A stretch of DNA of 64,000 nucleotides from Cervus elaphus (Eukaryota > Chordata > Mammalia > Artiodactyla > Cervidae), in NCBI RefSeq assembly GCF_910594005.1, contig NC_057823.1:101294015-101358014 (forward strand). Reading direction: 5' to 3'. A program made the position numbers and the translations under genes. Positions 1-11,035 of the stretch are shown one piece after another (position 1 is the first letter of the stretch; the number at the start of each line of letters is the position of its first letter). The notes beneath the pieces were generated by a model. The model did no database searches and had not been told where the DNA came from. It saw only the letters and a program-made list of their open reading frames with translations.

Positions 1-133
1 CCCTAAGAAAGCTTTTCATTTTTCCGATTATTGCATTTTATGTAGTTTTAATCACTGTGCCATAAATGTACAATTTTGTTTTTCCCTAGGTTCTTTATTT
101 CATATTAGATGACATTTTCCCACATTCATATTA

Positions 134-586
134 CAGTACTACCCCCCCCAACCTTATCCAAGAGGGATACATTCTAAGACCTCCAGTGGATGCCCCAAAC
201 CACGATACTGTCAAAATCTGTGCATATTGTTTTTTTCCAACATCACTACTGTTGCACTTTGGGACCGTTATTAAGTAGAATAAAGGTCACTTGAACTCAA
301 ACAGTGCGATACCATGACATTGACCTGATAACCAAGACAGCTGCTAAGTGACTCACAGGTTTGAGGGGTGGTACACACAGGGAGGATATGCTGGACAAAG
401 GGATGAGTCACATCCTGAGCGGGATGGAGTGGGACACCGAGAGATGTCATCACGCCGCTCGGAATGGCTTGCGGTTTAAAATTTATGAATTGTTTCTGGA
501 ATTTTCCATCTAATATTTTCAGACCTTGGTTGACTGCAGATAACTGAAACCACAGAAAGTGAAACTGCAGATGATGGGGATGACTG
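134..586 (-). mobile_element. Tigger-like (pogo/Tc1) DNA transposon relic, internally deleted
   Basis: The element is flanked by TA dinucleotides and has imperfect terminal inverted repeats: the left end begins CAGTACTACCCCCC and the right end finishes GGGGATGACTG before TA. On the - strand it carries the leader and the first codons of a transposase that matches the copy at 58433-59490 in opposite orientation. It is a non-autonomous relic; the open frame inside it is a shadow. The family (Tigger) is recognised from memory of the consensus and the subfamily is uncertain. Confidence 0.75.
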
Positions 587-869
587 TATTCTTAATGTTA
601 ATTATCATTTTAAAATTCTGGCATTTTACTTAAAATTTTAAAAAGTAATTATTAAAAGATACATTAGGTCATTTAAAATGTAGCAAAAGACTTGAATTCC
701 CTGCCTCTTCTTCTCCTTGACCTTTATCCATCCCTACCCCTACTGTCATTTTCTTAAGCTTTATTTTCTCCTTCCAAATTTTCTAGCTATTTCTCATATA
801 TTTGCCTCCATATTTGTATGTAATAATCTTATACATCAGTGCTTTGATTTACCAGTTTTAGATACTATA
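587..869. other. AT-rich intergenic stretch, nothing recognised
   Basis: Low-complexity AT-rich sequence with no coherent reading frame, repeat family or RNA signature that I can support. Confidence 0.6.
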
Positions 870-880
870 TTGACTTCTTG

Positions 881-1100
881 GACTTCCTATGTGGCTCAAT
901 GGTAAAGAATCTGCCGGCCATGTAGGAGACGTGGGTTCGATCCCTGGGTAGGGAAGATACCCTGGAAAAGGAAAGGGCAACCCAATCTAGTATTCTTAAC
1001 TGGAAAATTCCATGGATAGAGGAGTCTGATGGGCTACAGTCCATGGAGTCACAAAAGAGTTGGACATGACTTAGCAATTAAACAGCAACAAGAACAACAA
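881..1100 (+). mobile_element. Bov-tA SINE
   Basis: A tRNA-derived head (GTGGCTCAATGGTAAAGAATC, then the B-box-like GGTTCGATCCC) is followed by the Bov-A body, ending near TTAGCAATTA with a CAACA-type tail. Target-site duplications TTRACTTCTTG lie at 870-880 and 1101-1111 with one mismatch. It is non-coding and was mobilised by BovB machinery (known for this family). Confidence 0.9.
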
Positions 1101-1111
1101 TTAACTTCTTG

Positions 1112-2064
1112 TTATGCCAAGAATTAACTTTCTAAACTCTATTTTTCCTCCCTACCCTCTAAAATTATAATATTTTAAATCATTAGTCAGTATTTACAGT
1201 ATTCATGGCTATGTAAACATTGCTTATTGCCGAGCCAAGTAGTATATTATAATTGTTTCCTTTCTTGTACAATTTTGGCTTCTTCTTAGAATTAATTGTT
1301 TCATTGGTTTTCACTCAGTTCATATATTGCATGTTCTTCAGTTTCTCCAGTGGATATGTATTTCAGTATTATTTTTAATATACTAGATAACAAATTAGTT
1401 CCATTTTCCTCCCCTGAATACATCCTTCCTGTATCTTGTCAGTAGAATAACTTTAGAAGTTGGGCCCACAAAGCTAGTAAAAAGCAATGGCAGATATGCA
1501 GAAATCAATCCAATGTTATCATACTATTCCTAAGAATAGTGTGGTCCCACCAGTCAGGAAAAATTTGAAATGAATGAATGAATGATTTATAAAGTTTAGG
1601 TTTTAAAGTTAGGCAGGGAGATATTTATACTTTAAGAAGAGCCAAAGAAATACAAAATCCAGTCAAGTCATATGGTCAATTAGATGGAGGTGGCAGATTT
1701 TGTCTATGAGTAGACAGAAAAATTAGGTATGTACATTTCCAGTCTAACAGATGGCAGACTACTTAAAAACCTACTTCTTTAGGCATCAAGTGCTTAATGC
1801 AGCGACTATAAAACGATGCTCAGTAAACCCCATCAGTGTCAAAGGCAAGAATCCAGTCCTTGCCCAGGCCAGAGTCTTCTCTGAACATGAAGACACTTTG
1901 GGATTGTTTTGTTTTGTTTTACATAAAGAAACTTTGAGCAAGCTGAAAGGGTGGTTACAAAAATGACATGGGATGGTATCTTCAATATTCTGGTGGTGGG
2001 TAGCAATTTTTTTCTAAATGACAAAGAATCATCTTTTAACTTTGGGAAGATTTAAAAATAAGTA
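1112..2064. other. Intergenic, no supported feature
   Basis: AT-rich sequence with a short GAAT tandem near 1570. The two small overlapping open frames around 1751-2024 have no recognisable domain and no exon-like flanks. Confidence 0.6.
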
Positions 2065-2076
2065 GAGGAATATTTA

Positions 2077-2387
2077 GGAGAACAAACCAGTCAATCTTAA
2101 GGGAAATCAACCCTGAATACTAGGAAGGACTGGTGCTGAAGCTGAAGCTCCAGTATTTTGGTCGTCTGATGCGAACAGTTGACTCATTGGAAAAGTCCCT
2201 GATGCTGGGAGAGATTGAGAGCAAAAGGAGAAGAAGGCATCAGAGAATGATTTGGCTGGATGGTTTCATTAACGCAATGGACATGAACTTGGGTAAACTT
2301 CGGGAGCTGGTGAGGGACAGGGACAACTGGTATGCTGCCGTCCATGGGGTTACAGAGAGTCAGACATGACTGAGCAACTAAACAATG
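2077..2387 (+). mobile_element. BovB (RTE) LINE, 5'-truncated 3' end
   Basis: The sequence encodes the decayed C-terminal end of BovB ORF2 (motifs such as LKLQYFG and RRRR) and stops at the family 3' end near GAGCAACTAAAC. A 12-bp duplication GAGGAATATTTA at 2065-2076 and 2388-2399 delimits the insertion. The open frame at 2133-2369 is a remnant, not a host gene. Confidence 0.92.
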
Positions 2388-2433
2388 GAGGAATATTTAA
2401 GAGACTCAAAATTAAAGTAACAATATTTTGTTA

Positions 2434-3592
2434 TATATTTCCAAATCAGGAAAGGAGTACGTCAAGGCTGTATATTGTCACCCTGCTTATTTAACTTATA
2501 TGCAGAGTACTTCATGCGAAATGCCGGACTGGATGAAGCACAAGCTTGAATCAAGATTGCCGGGAGAAATATCAATAACCTCAGATATGCAGATGACACC
2601 AACCTTATGGCAGAAAGTGAAGAGGAACTAAAGAGCCTCTTGATGAAAGTGAAAGAGGAGAGTGAAAAAGTTGGCTTAAAGCTCAACATTCAGAAAACTA
2701 AGATCATGGCATTGGGTCCCATCACTTGATGGCAAATGAAACAAAGAAAGAAAGCGAAGTTGCTCAGTCGTGTCCAACTCTTTGTGACCCCATGGACTGT
2801 AGCCTACCAGACTTCTCCGTCCATGGGATTTTCCAGGCAAGAATACTGGAGTGGGTTGCCATTTCCTTCTGCAGGGGATCTTCCCAACCCAGGGATCAAA
2901 CCCAGGTCTCCCACATTGCAGGCAGACACTTTACTCTCTGAGCCACCAGGGAAGCCCTCATGGCAAATAAATGGGGAAGTAATGGAAATAATGAGAGACT
3001 TTATTTCCTTGGGCTCCAAAATCACTGCAGATGGTGATTGTAGCCATGAAATTAAAAGACGCTTACTCTTTGGAAGAAAAGCTGTGACCAACCTAGACAG
3101 TATATTAAAAAGCAGAGACATTACTTTGCTGACATAGGTTCATCTAGTCAAGGCTATGGTTTTTCCAGTGGTCATGTATGGATGTGAGAGTTGGACTATA
3201 AAGAAAGCTGAGTGCTGAAGAATTGATGTTTTGAACTGTGGTGTTGGAGAAGACTCTTGAGAGTCCCTCGGACTGCAAGGAGATCCAACCAGTCCATCCT
3301 AAAGGAAATCAGTCCTGGGTGTTCATTGGAAGGACTGATGCTGAAGCTGAAACTCCAATAATTTGGCCACCTGATGCGAAGAACTGACTCATTGGAAAAG
3401 ACCCAGATGCTGGGAAAGACTGAAGGCAGGAGGAGAAGGGGACGACAGAGGATGAGATGGTTGGTTGGCATCACCAACTCAATGGACATGAGTTTGAGTA
3501 AGCTCCAGTTGGTGATGAACAGGGAAGCCTGGCGTGCTGCAGTCCATGGGGTCGCAAAGAGTCAGACACGGCTGAGTGACTGAGCTAAACTG
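2434..3592 (+). mobile_element. BovB (RTE) LINE with reverse-transcriptase remnant
   Basis: This 5'-truncated copy is about 0.94 kb once the SINE inserted inside it is removed. It contains the reverse-transcriptase catalytic motif YADD encoded at 2586-2597 and the conserved C-terminal region, but frameshifts and stops break the frame. A 9-bp duplication ATTTTGTTA lies at 2425-2433 and 3593-3601. Full-length BovB is about 3.2 kb (family knowledge), so the N-terminal endonuclease is missing. It lies 46 bp from the BovB copy at 2077-2387 but has its own target duplication. Confidence 0.92.
2738..2959 (-). mobile_element. Bov-tA SINE nested in BovB
   Basis: Reverse-oriented SINE: the + strand reads GTTGCTCAGTCGTGTCC at its left and ends GAGCCACCAGGGAAGCCC. 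The 9-bp duplication ATGGCAAAT at 2729-2737 and 2960-2968 is BovB sequence, so the SINE inserted after the BovB copy. Confidence 0.92.
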
Positions 3593-3601
3593 ATTTTGTT
3601 A

Positions 3602-4843
3602 GAAAATCTCTGCATTAAATATTTAAGAAAACATGGTCAATTGAGTCCGCTTGTGATTCCACTTGTAAGGCATGTAATTGATTTGATTTTATTTTAACCT
3701 GAAATCAAAGTTAATTTTTAGATGTATAAGAATTAAATGAGCACCTTGGATTATTTGTTAGACCTTTAAATATTTAAAATAATTTAAAAAATGCTTAAAC
3801 AATTGTCATAGACCAAGCTAGTTAATGAGAGAATATTAATAAAATGATCCTTTAAAAATTGATTAAAATTTGCTAGAGTTACAAATAAAATAATGTCTTA
3901 AAGTTAAGTGCTTAGGAATTTTGAATTTCTGACCTTACTAAGTGGAACATTTTAAAAACCAGAGTGTTCTCTGGGTGATCTCTCTCGTATCCGCAGGCTG
4001 CCCTTGGAGGTGTTATAGAACTCTAGCGTTAACGAGTCAGCTGCCCTTCTGTTCCAGTCTGGACTGAATGCTCTCTGAGCCTGCTGCCCCCCCCCCACCT
4101 GTGTTAGCTTCACATTACCCAGACTCTGTACACGCGTGTTGCTCCGAGTCTCAAGGCCGCACCATCACACGAAAAAGGATTCAGCATCTTTCAGGATGGA
4201 GAGGGGCAAACACGCCAGGGACTGAGGAAGAAATAGACATCGAATAGAAAACCGTTGGTTTTCTGGAAATCTTGGAGGCTGTTTCAAAGGCTGTCTGCCA
4301 CCAGCCTCTGCTCCAGGCCCCGTCCCGTCCTTGCCTCCATCGTGCTCTGCGCCCCCACCCCCAGCGTTTCTCGGTTTCTTGGAGCAGCTGGTTTGCTTTC
4401 CTTTGCTGTTTCTGTCTGCGGTGCCTTCGGAGGCAGCTGCCTCTGCTCTCTAAATGCAGTATCCCGATGTGTGCCCTCCACTTCCCAAAGATCTGTCGAT
4501 ACCCTGATACTCCGTTCATTCATACTCTTTATCATTGATTATTGTTCCTTTCTTGTCATTTTAGAATGGTTTGGGAAGGCGTTAACTTGCATGAGTTCAG
4601 CTTTCATTATTGGCATCGCCCATCATTTTTACGGTATGTATTAACGTTCTACTAGTTGAACTACCAGAATTTGTTGAAAGTCCCAATTGAGGAGCACTTA
4701 AATTTCTTCTTTTTCTTTCCTGTCGGCTTGTTTTCGTCTGGTTTGGTCTTTGGTACTGTTCAACCCTTAATTTTGTATATTGCCATCAGTGTGATAAACA
4801 ATTTATCTTTTAATCTACCCAAGTTTCAGTACTCAAATTTAGA
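3602..4843. other. Intergenic, locally GC-rich, no supported gene
   Basis: The 3960-4510 part is GC-richer than its surroundings and carries a C9 run near 4088. Overlapping open frames occur on both strands at 4181-4644, but none has a domain, a splice context or a recognisable product; they look like chance frames. Confidence 0.55.
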
Positions 4844-4923
4844 TTGAAGTGAAAGTGAAATCACTCAGTCGTGTCCAGCTTTTTTTGTGACTCCATGGAC
4901 TGTAGCCTACCCGGCCTCTCCGT
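4844..4923 (-). mobile_element. Bov-tA SINE, severely 5'-truncated
   Basis: Only the 3' part of the SINE is present (AAGTGAAATCACTCAGTCGTG through GACTGTAGCC in + orientation). No clear target duplication was found. Confidence 0.8.
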
Positions 4924-5337
4924 TAAGGAATAATATTTATTCCAAAAATCAAAATACTCTGCAAAGTAAATAAGTAAAATTTAAAGTAAAAGTCTGGCTT
5001 TAAAAAGTATGAAGTAAACCCTTTGGGGTTAATATCCTTTTCCATAACCACCTTAATAAATTTAATTCCATTATTTACCACATTCTACCCTTAAAATGTC
5101 TCTCATTTTGAAACTTTCTATGTATCAAATCAATGCTAAGTTTTATGTAAGTGTCCAAACCCTTAAGGCTTCCTAGGGTAGGCATCTGAAGGTTAAACAA
5201 TGCTTTTCGCACCTAATTAGGGTTTAGCAAGTGGAATTATAACAAAAACAAGTTCTTTCACTGTCTTTTGTAACCCACATGCCAAGTTATTACACCTTTC
5301 TTGAATCTTGCCAGCTTTCAGGTAATTACATTAAACT
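4924..5337. other. AT-rich intergenic stretch
   Basis: Nothing beyond AT-rich unique-looking sequence is visible. Confidence 0.6.
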
Positions 5338-5349
5338 AGTGTGAATGGG

Positions 5350-5618
5350 CGGAGAAGGCAATGGCACCCCACTCCAGTGCTCTTGCCTGGAAAATCCCAT
5401 GGACGGAGGAGCCTGGTGGGCTGCAGTCCATGGGGTCGTGAAGAGTCGAACACGACTGAGGGACTTCACTTTCACTTTTCACTTTGATGCATTGGAGGAG
5501 GAAATGGCAGCCCATCCAGTGTTCTTGCCTGGAGAATCCCAGGGACGGGGGAGCCTGGTGGGCTGCCGTCTGTGGGGTCGCACAGAGTCGGACACGGCTG
5601 ACGTGACTCAGCAGCAGC
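5350..5618 (+). mobile_element. Bov-A2 dimeric SINE
   Basis: Two Bov-A monomers are joined by the linker CTTTCACTTTTCACTTTGATG, followed by a CAGCAGCAG tail. A perfect 12-bp duplication AGTGTGAATGGG lies at 5338-5349 and 5619-5630. The open frame across it is incidental. Confidence 0.93.
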
Positions 5619-5630
5619 AGTGTGAATGGG

Positions 5631-6129
5631 AGGATGGTTTCCTTGCCTCGTTGTCCTACTTACATTACTGAAAAGCTGATTGCCAAAACTGCACAGAACA
5701 GATTCCTAGCTTTTCTGTTTTGGTTTTCACTTTACAGAGACTAGTTTACTACAACATGTGTCTGAATTGAAACCTGCCCAATTTTTCATTCACTCTCCTC
5801 AAGCTACAGATGAACCATTAAGTATTTCCTCGAACATACATCTCACCTTCAATGGTACTTTTTTTAAAAGAAAAGTTCAAGCAAACAGTCGATGGGAGTA
5901 GTGATTAGAACATCAGAAAGGAACATAAAATTGTTTAATGACATTCTTCTGACTGTTCATGCGTTTTACCATAAATAAAGTACGCAATTAACAATGCTAA
6001 GCCTGCTTATTATTCACATGGCTTAAAGAGCTGAAGCGATTCAACCACAGGACTTTCATTTGTTTAGAGACATTCTTTTTAACTTCATCACAGATTGTTA
6101 TGCCAAGTTCTTCAAAGATCCCTGGGCGG
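5631..6129. other. Intergenic, nothing recognised
   Basis: AT-rich unique-looking sequence with no supported gene or repeat. Confidence 0.6.
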
Positions 6130-6250
6130 TAAGCACAGCATGCGTTCTTACTTGACAGATAAGGAAACACGTCCAGAGAGTTTGCCAGAGGAAACACAAT
6201 AAGGCAGTGACAAAGCTAGAAAATGCATTCAGGTGCCACAACGGCACATT
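6130..6250 (-). mobile_element. MIR SINE relic
   Basis: The segment around GACAGATAAGGAAAC and CAAAGCTAG resembles the reverse complement of MIR. It is diverged and its ends are approximate. Confidence 0.6.
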
Positions 6251-6401
6251 TTTGTCTTATAGAATCATCTCTCGGTGACTTTAGCTCTCTCACTGCTTAT
6301 GACGCAACACTTTAACTTTCTAACCTTGCTGAGTGGCTGTAGTTCTCAGGGAATATCTTTTCCTTTCTGTAATTCATGATGCAATGGTTAAAAATGAATT
6401 T

Positions 6402-6499
6402 TCATGTACACCCATGGCTGCTTCATGTGAATGTACAGCAAAAACCACCACAATATTGTAAAGGAACTGGCCTCCAATTAAAATTAAAAAATAAAAATA
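6402..6499 (+). mobile_element. Ruminant L1 3'-end fragment
   Basis: Roughly 100 bp of an L1 3' end (ACAATATTGTAAAG, CTCCAATTAAAATT, A-rich tail). A duplication AAAAATGAATTT at 6390-6401 and 6500-6511 supports a strongly 5'-truncated insertion. Confidence 0.75.
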
Positions 6500-6689
6500 A
6501 AAAATGAATTTCCTAAATTAGAAGAAGTATTTTAGAAATTCAGGTAGCTTGACTGGGTTCTAAAATGTCTTCATTCAAGAACCACAGCTCAGTGCTGTCT
6601 TATTTATTCAGGCTCCATCTCCACTCTGTGATGTAGTTATGGGGAGAGAACTGGACGAAAATCTAGGAGGCACGTCTGTTTTAGCCCTG

Positions 6690-6870
6690 TCCTCTGCCGG
6701 TACACGACTCTGGGCAGGCAAGTTGGTCACGCTCCCCTAGCCTTGGTTTCGTCATAGGAAAAACTGAAAATAACATCTACTTTTCCTGGGTTACTGGGCT
6801 TTTTGTGATGAGCACCAATAAGATGGCATATGGGAACGTTCTTCATAAATTGTAAATTGCACCACCAAGA
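6690..6870 (+). mobile_element. MIR SINE relic
   Basis: Resembles the MIR core and tail (CTCTGGGCAGGCAAGTTGGTC followed by GGTTTCGTCATAGG). Old and diverged; boundaries are approximate. Confidence 0.55.
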
Positions 6871-7134
6871 TAAGATAGTATTATCTCCTCAGTATCGCAG
6901 AACAGGTGAAGAGATACCTCTTAGGCTAGTATAAGGACGAAAGTGAAAGTCCATTTAAGACGTTTCAGCCTGAGCTGTTGCTGGGATTCGTTTGCTTGAA
7001 TGATAGAAGTTGACCTTTAGCAAAAATGTCCACTATGAAAACAATCTAAGGCTGCTTAACACCAGGCAGAGCAAGGTGAAATTCCTAATCTTCACAGATG
7101 AGAGTGCTGGGAGTAAGCTCTAGGATTAAACTCA

Positions 7135-7444
7135 GTCAGTCTGTTCAGTTATTCAGTCGTGTCTGAATCTTTGCAACCCCATGGACTGCAGCTCGCCAGG
7201 CCTCCCCGTCCATCACCAACTCCCGGAGTCTACTCAGACTCATGTCCATTGAGTCGGTGATGCCATCCAACCATCTCATCCTCTGTCGTCCCCTTCTCCT
7301 CCTGCCCTCAATATTTCCCAGCATCAGGGTCTTTTCCAATGAGTTGGTTCTTCGCATGAGGTGGCCAAAGTATTGAAGCTTTAGCTTCAGCATCAGTCCT
7401 TCCAATGAACATGCAGGACTGATCTCCTTTAGGATGGACTGGAT
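7135..7444 (-). mobile_element. BovB/ART2A fragment
   Basis: Reverse-oriented 3' end of BovB; the - strand frame at 7145-7405 retains the ORF2 C-terminal signature (LKLQYFGHLMRR, GRRRRGRQRMRWLDG). A perfect 12-bp duplication GGATTAAACTCA lies at 7123-7134 and 7445-7456. Confidence 0.93.
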
Positions 7445-7456
7445 GGATTAAACTCA

Positions 7457-8339
7457 AGTACATCATAATTTGGGAGCCTGCTAGTTGTTTTCAGATTTTC
7501 TCTCTGGCTGCTGGGTTTTCAAATTCTCTTACCCAATGAGAACATCATTTTCTTTTAAAGAAAAATAATTTAATAAATTCTCTCTCTGTGTGTGTACATG
7601 TAGGCACTCATGCAGGCAAGAACTAAATCTTTAGAGAAAAACTGAATTGTTCAAAATTATTTTTGACCTTTTATCACTCATGGAAGATTAATGAAGCTTA
7701 GAATACAATCTAATGCTCATCTGATAGAACACACTGACAAGTTTTAGGCTTAAACTTTCTGTTCCTTTAAACACATATTTTTGATGGTGGACCGCACTAC
7801 ATGTCACACAGAAAAAGTTCAGAGGTGGTTCTTCATTGATAGCATAGCAAATTCTTTTGACTGAGAACCAAAAAACAAAAGTAAATGCTTCTTTTTGTTC
7901 TTTCCAGGCCACTTCATTCCTCTGATTTTACTAAACCTTCATCTGGAATCCAGCCTGTTCACATATAATTGTATTGGTAGCACCCAGGCCTCTATGAATG
8001 GTTTATAAAAAGGTGTTCATTTAGAACAGTTATTAACGTAGATACTCTGGATGTTAGCAGCAACTGCTTGGGGGAAAAAGTTAAATGATGGATTAAATCT
8101 GGGATAAGCTTACATTAAACAAAGTTAAATGGGCTTCATTAATACAGGAGTCCTCACACCCTTAAAAACAAATCTGTGATTCTTCCAGTGGGGAATTTAA
8201 TAGACAATATTCCCCAAATGTATTTGATCATGAAATCCTTTTCTCATGAAGGCAACTTTTGGGAAAGAGAGACCATTTAGAAACTGACATTGGTGTAAAT
8301 ATTAGGAAAGCCTTTAAAATAGTCTAACTCTGACTAGAA
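7457..8339. other. Intergenic, nothing recognised
   Basis: Unique-looking AT-rich DNA with a short CTCTCTGTGTGTG stretch near 7580. No gene is supported; the - strand frame at 7688-7912 has no known domain. Confidence 0.55.
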
Positions 8340-8520
8340 TCAGACTCATAGTCTGATCTTTGCTGTTTATTAATTAAGTCCCTAAACAAGTCACAAAAGC
8401 CTTTCTGAACCTGTTTTCCCATCTGTAAATGAAAATGAGAATACTTCAAGTTGTAATTATGAGGATTAAAAAAACTATGCAGCAATGCTTATAAATGTCA
8501 AGGCATAAGAATTAATGAAA
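8340..8520 (+). mobile_element. MIR SINE relic
   Basis: MIR-like order: CCTAAACAAGTCAC, then TTTTCCCATCTGTAAATG, then ATTATGAGGATTAAA. Confidence 0.7.
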
Positions 8521-9093
8521 AATATGGTTACAGCACTAAAAATTGATCTCACTAAGAATATTTGACCTACTCATTTTTTTAATATGTGCTTTGACATTAG
8601 ATTAATGAATGTGTAATAATCAGATTCCCTTATTCAGCACAGGAGAGTTGCTTTCTTCCAGGTCATTCAGATAGTGAAGTATTAACTTTAGGGGAAATAA
8701 CCATAAAGTAATGAGGCAAAGGTTTCTATGTGGCTCATTATTTTATAACACTATCACATGTGAATTCTTGCATTGTGTTTATTGAACTAGAGATGATAAA
8801 TGTTAAAGAGTAGGCTTCATACAGTTGGTGAAATACCAGACTAAATTTTTCTCACTTGGATTACTGTGAAAATACTTAGAAATGAGGAGGAAAAATTATG
8901 TAAATAAATAAAATGACTTTGAGTTTCATCCTCGTAGTACCAACTGGATGGCTGGTGGAGATATTAATAACCCGGTAAACTGACAATAAGCAGGTTGTAG
9001 AAAAGTGAGGAAGCAGAGGTACTAAGACATTTTGCAGTCCTGAGACAGAGTGAGTTGGCTGATAATGCTCCCTTAAGATGGAATATAAGTGTT
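8521..9093. other. Intergenic, nothing recognised
   Basis: AT-rich unique-looking sequence without a supported feature. Confidence 0.55.
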
Positions 9094-9360
9094 GTGGGCT
9101 GAATTGTGTCCCCCTCAAATTCATATGTTGAAGTCCTAACCTGCCTCAGAATGGGACTGTATTTGGAGACAGGGTCTTCAAGAGGTAAAAAGATAAAAAT
9201 ACTGTCCTAATCCAGTATGACAGAGGTCCTTACAAGAAAGGAGACTAAGACACAGACCTGGAAATCCCATGTGGACACGGGGAAGATGGCCCTCTACACT
9301 CCTAGGACAGAGGCTTTAGGGGAAACCAGACCTGCCAATCCCTTCATCTTGGAAGGACAC
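9094..9360 (+). mobile_element. MLT1-type MaLR LTR fragment
   Basis: The sequence begins TGTTGTGGGCTGAATTGTGT and continues with the order typical of old mammalian MaLR LTRs (AAATTCATATGTTGAAGTCC, then GACTGTATTTGGAGACAGGG). Only the 5' part of a solo LTR is visible and there is no internal retroviral coding sequence. Family call from memory; MLT1 subfamily not determined. Confidence 0.6.
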
Positions 9361-9539
9361 ATGAAAATAGATACTGATAACTCTAATGTAGGCTCATCCA
9401 TGGTTCCTATTTTAATCAAATCTGTGCTATTACATACAATTGTTATCTAATGAAAGTTTATGTGGCTTAGTCATGGATGGGTTCCTAAATCTGAAAGTCT
9501 TGAATGTTGTATATTAGGGAAACAGTAGACTATAATAAG

Positions 9540-9650
9540 GAATAAGGTTTGGAGCCAGACAGCCTGAGATCAAGACCTAGTCCTGCCACTATACAAATCA
9601 TCTATAAAATGTGTATGCAAGTAGAACCTGTTTCCTAGGGTACAGCAACC
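9540..9650 (+). mobile_element. MIR SINE fragment
   Basis: Begins with the MIR-like TTTGGAGCCAGACAGCCTGAG and runs through CCTGCCACTATAC. Short and diverged. Confidence 0.55.
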
Positions 9651-10006
9651 CTATGAAAATTCAACCACAGCAGAAAATTAAACCAGTTTGATGTTAAGGT
9701 TTACTGTAGACTTTGAACTTGCAATTCATATATCCAACACCAGATGGCAGTGTGGCCATCCAAGGTTAGGTAGCCACGCAGTCAGGCTGATGGAGCGGGC
9801 ACCGACTTATCTGAAACACAAGGTGACCAAATTCTGTAAGATCTTTACGAAACTGAGACACATTTAAAACCTCTGTGCAGATAATTGTATATAAGGTCAC
9901 AGAATGTGCACAAAATAAAAGCTTTTTTAGAAAGGAGAGGCTTAAGTAAAATGTGTCTGACTACCATTAGTTGCTTTCCTTCACTAGTTTATTCAAATAG
10001 TAGCTC
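9651..10006. other. Intergenic, nothing recognised
   Basis: No coding or repeat signature that I can support. Confidence 0.55.
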
Positions 10007-10021
10007 CATTGTTTCCCTTTT

Positions 10022-10288
10022 TAAAATGATTTATATTTTACTTATTTTTGTCTGTGCTGGGGTTTTCATTGCTGCATGGGCTTTCTCTCACTGTGGCAGG
10101 CAGGGGCTCCTCATCACGGTGGCTTCTCTTGTTGCGGGGACCAGGTCTAGGGCGCGTGAGCTTCAGGAGTTGTGGCTCACGGACTTAGTTGCTCCTTGGC
10201 ACATGGGATCATCCCAGACCGGGGATCAAACCCATGCCTCCTGCACTGGGCAGGCGGACTCTTTACCACTGAGCCACCAGGGAAGCCC
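10022..10288 (-). mobile_element. CHR-2-type tRNA-derived SINE
   Basis: Reverse-oriented element: the T-rich tail is at the left, TGCTGCATGGGCTTTCTC and GGCTTCTCTTGTTGCGG lie inside, and it ends at the tRNA-like head ACTGAGCCACCAGGGAAGCC. A weak ATTGTTT duplication lies near 10008 and 10291. Confidence 0.8.
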
Positions 10289-10297
10289 TCTATTGTT

Positions 10298-10912
10298 TTC
10301 TAGCTGAATAATCATGGACAAGGTACTTATCTTTACTTCAGTTCAGTTCACTTGCTCAGTAGTGTCCAACTCTTTGCGACCCCATGAACTGCAGCACGCC
10401 AGGCTTCCCTGTCCATCACCAGCTCCTGGATCTTACTCAAATGCATGTCCATCAAGTCGGTGATGCCATCCAGCCATCTCATCCTCTGTCGTCCCCTTCT
10501 CCTTCTGCCCCCAATCCCTCCCAGCATCAAGGTCTTTTCAAATGAGTCAGCTCTTCGCATCAGGTGGCCAAAGTATTGGAGTTTCAGCTTCAACATCAGT
10601 CCTTCCAATGAACACCCAGGACTGATCTCCTTTAAGATGGACTGGTTGGATCTCCTTGCAGTCCAAGGGACTCTCTAGAGTCTTCTCCAACACCACAGTT
10701 CAAAAACATCAATTCTTCAGCACTCAGCTCTCATTATAATCCAACTCTCACATCCATACGTGACCACTGGAAAAACCATAGCCTTGACTAGATGGACCTT
10801 TGTTGGCAAAGTAATGTCTCTGCTTTTTAATATGCTGTCTAGGTTGGTCATAACTTTCCTTCCAAGGAGTAAGCATTTAAGTCAGGTTTCTTATCTGTAA
10901 AATAATATTTCA
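10298..10912 (+). mobile_element. MIR SINE split by a BovB insertion
   Basis: A left MIR part (CTAGCTGAATAATCATGG, about 10298-10337) and a right part (TTTCTTATCTGTAAAATAAT, about 10883-10912) read as one MIR interrupted by the BovB fragment between them. Confidence 0.6.
10338..10875 (-). mobile_element. BovB fragment, about 540 bp
   Basis: Reverse-oriented BovB 3' end; the - strand frame at 10348-10608 keeps ORF2 C-terminal motifs. It ends at GGAGTAAGC, the position where several copies in this window truncate or continue. Confidence 0.9.
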
Positions 10913-11035
10913 TTTAACAAAATGTTGTTGGGCTCCTACACGTGTCAGGCATTGTTCCAGGTGCCAGGGATGTAACACTGAAAAAAGAACAGAAATCCTT
11001 GCCTGCGTGATGCCTACACTCTTAGTCACTAGACC
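10913..11035 (+). mobile_element. L2 LINE 3' fragment
   Basis: Resembles the L2 3' region: GTGTCAGGCATTGTTCCAGG, then GTGCCAGGGATGTAACACTG. Confidence 0.65.

Noticed and set aside
901..960. tRNA gene
   Set aside because: The GGTTCGATCCC box and similar ones elsewhere belong to tRNA-derived SINE heads embedded in Bov-tA elements, not to cloverleaf-forming tRNAs.
2428..3583. Host reverse-transcriptase or endonuclease gene
   Set aside because: The open frames are fragments of BovB ORF2 bounded by target duplications and broken by frameshifts.
4181..4644. Cluster of overlapping frames in a GC-richer patch
   Set aside because: Frames on both strands with no conserved motif, promoter or splice context.
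9094..9360. Endogenous retrovirus with coding capacity
   Set aside because: Only part of an old solo LTR is visible and no internal retroviral reading frame accompanies it.
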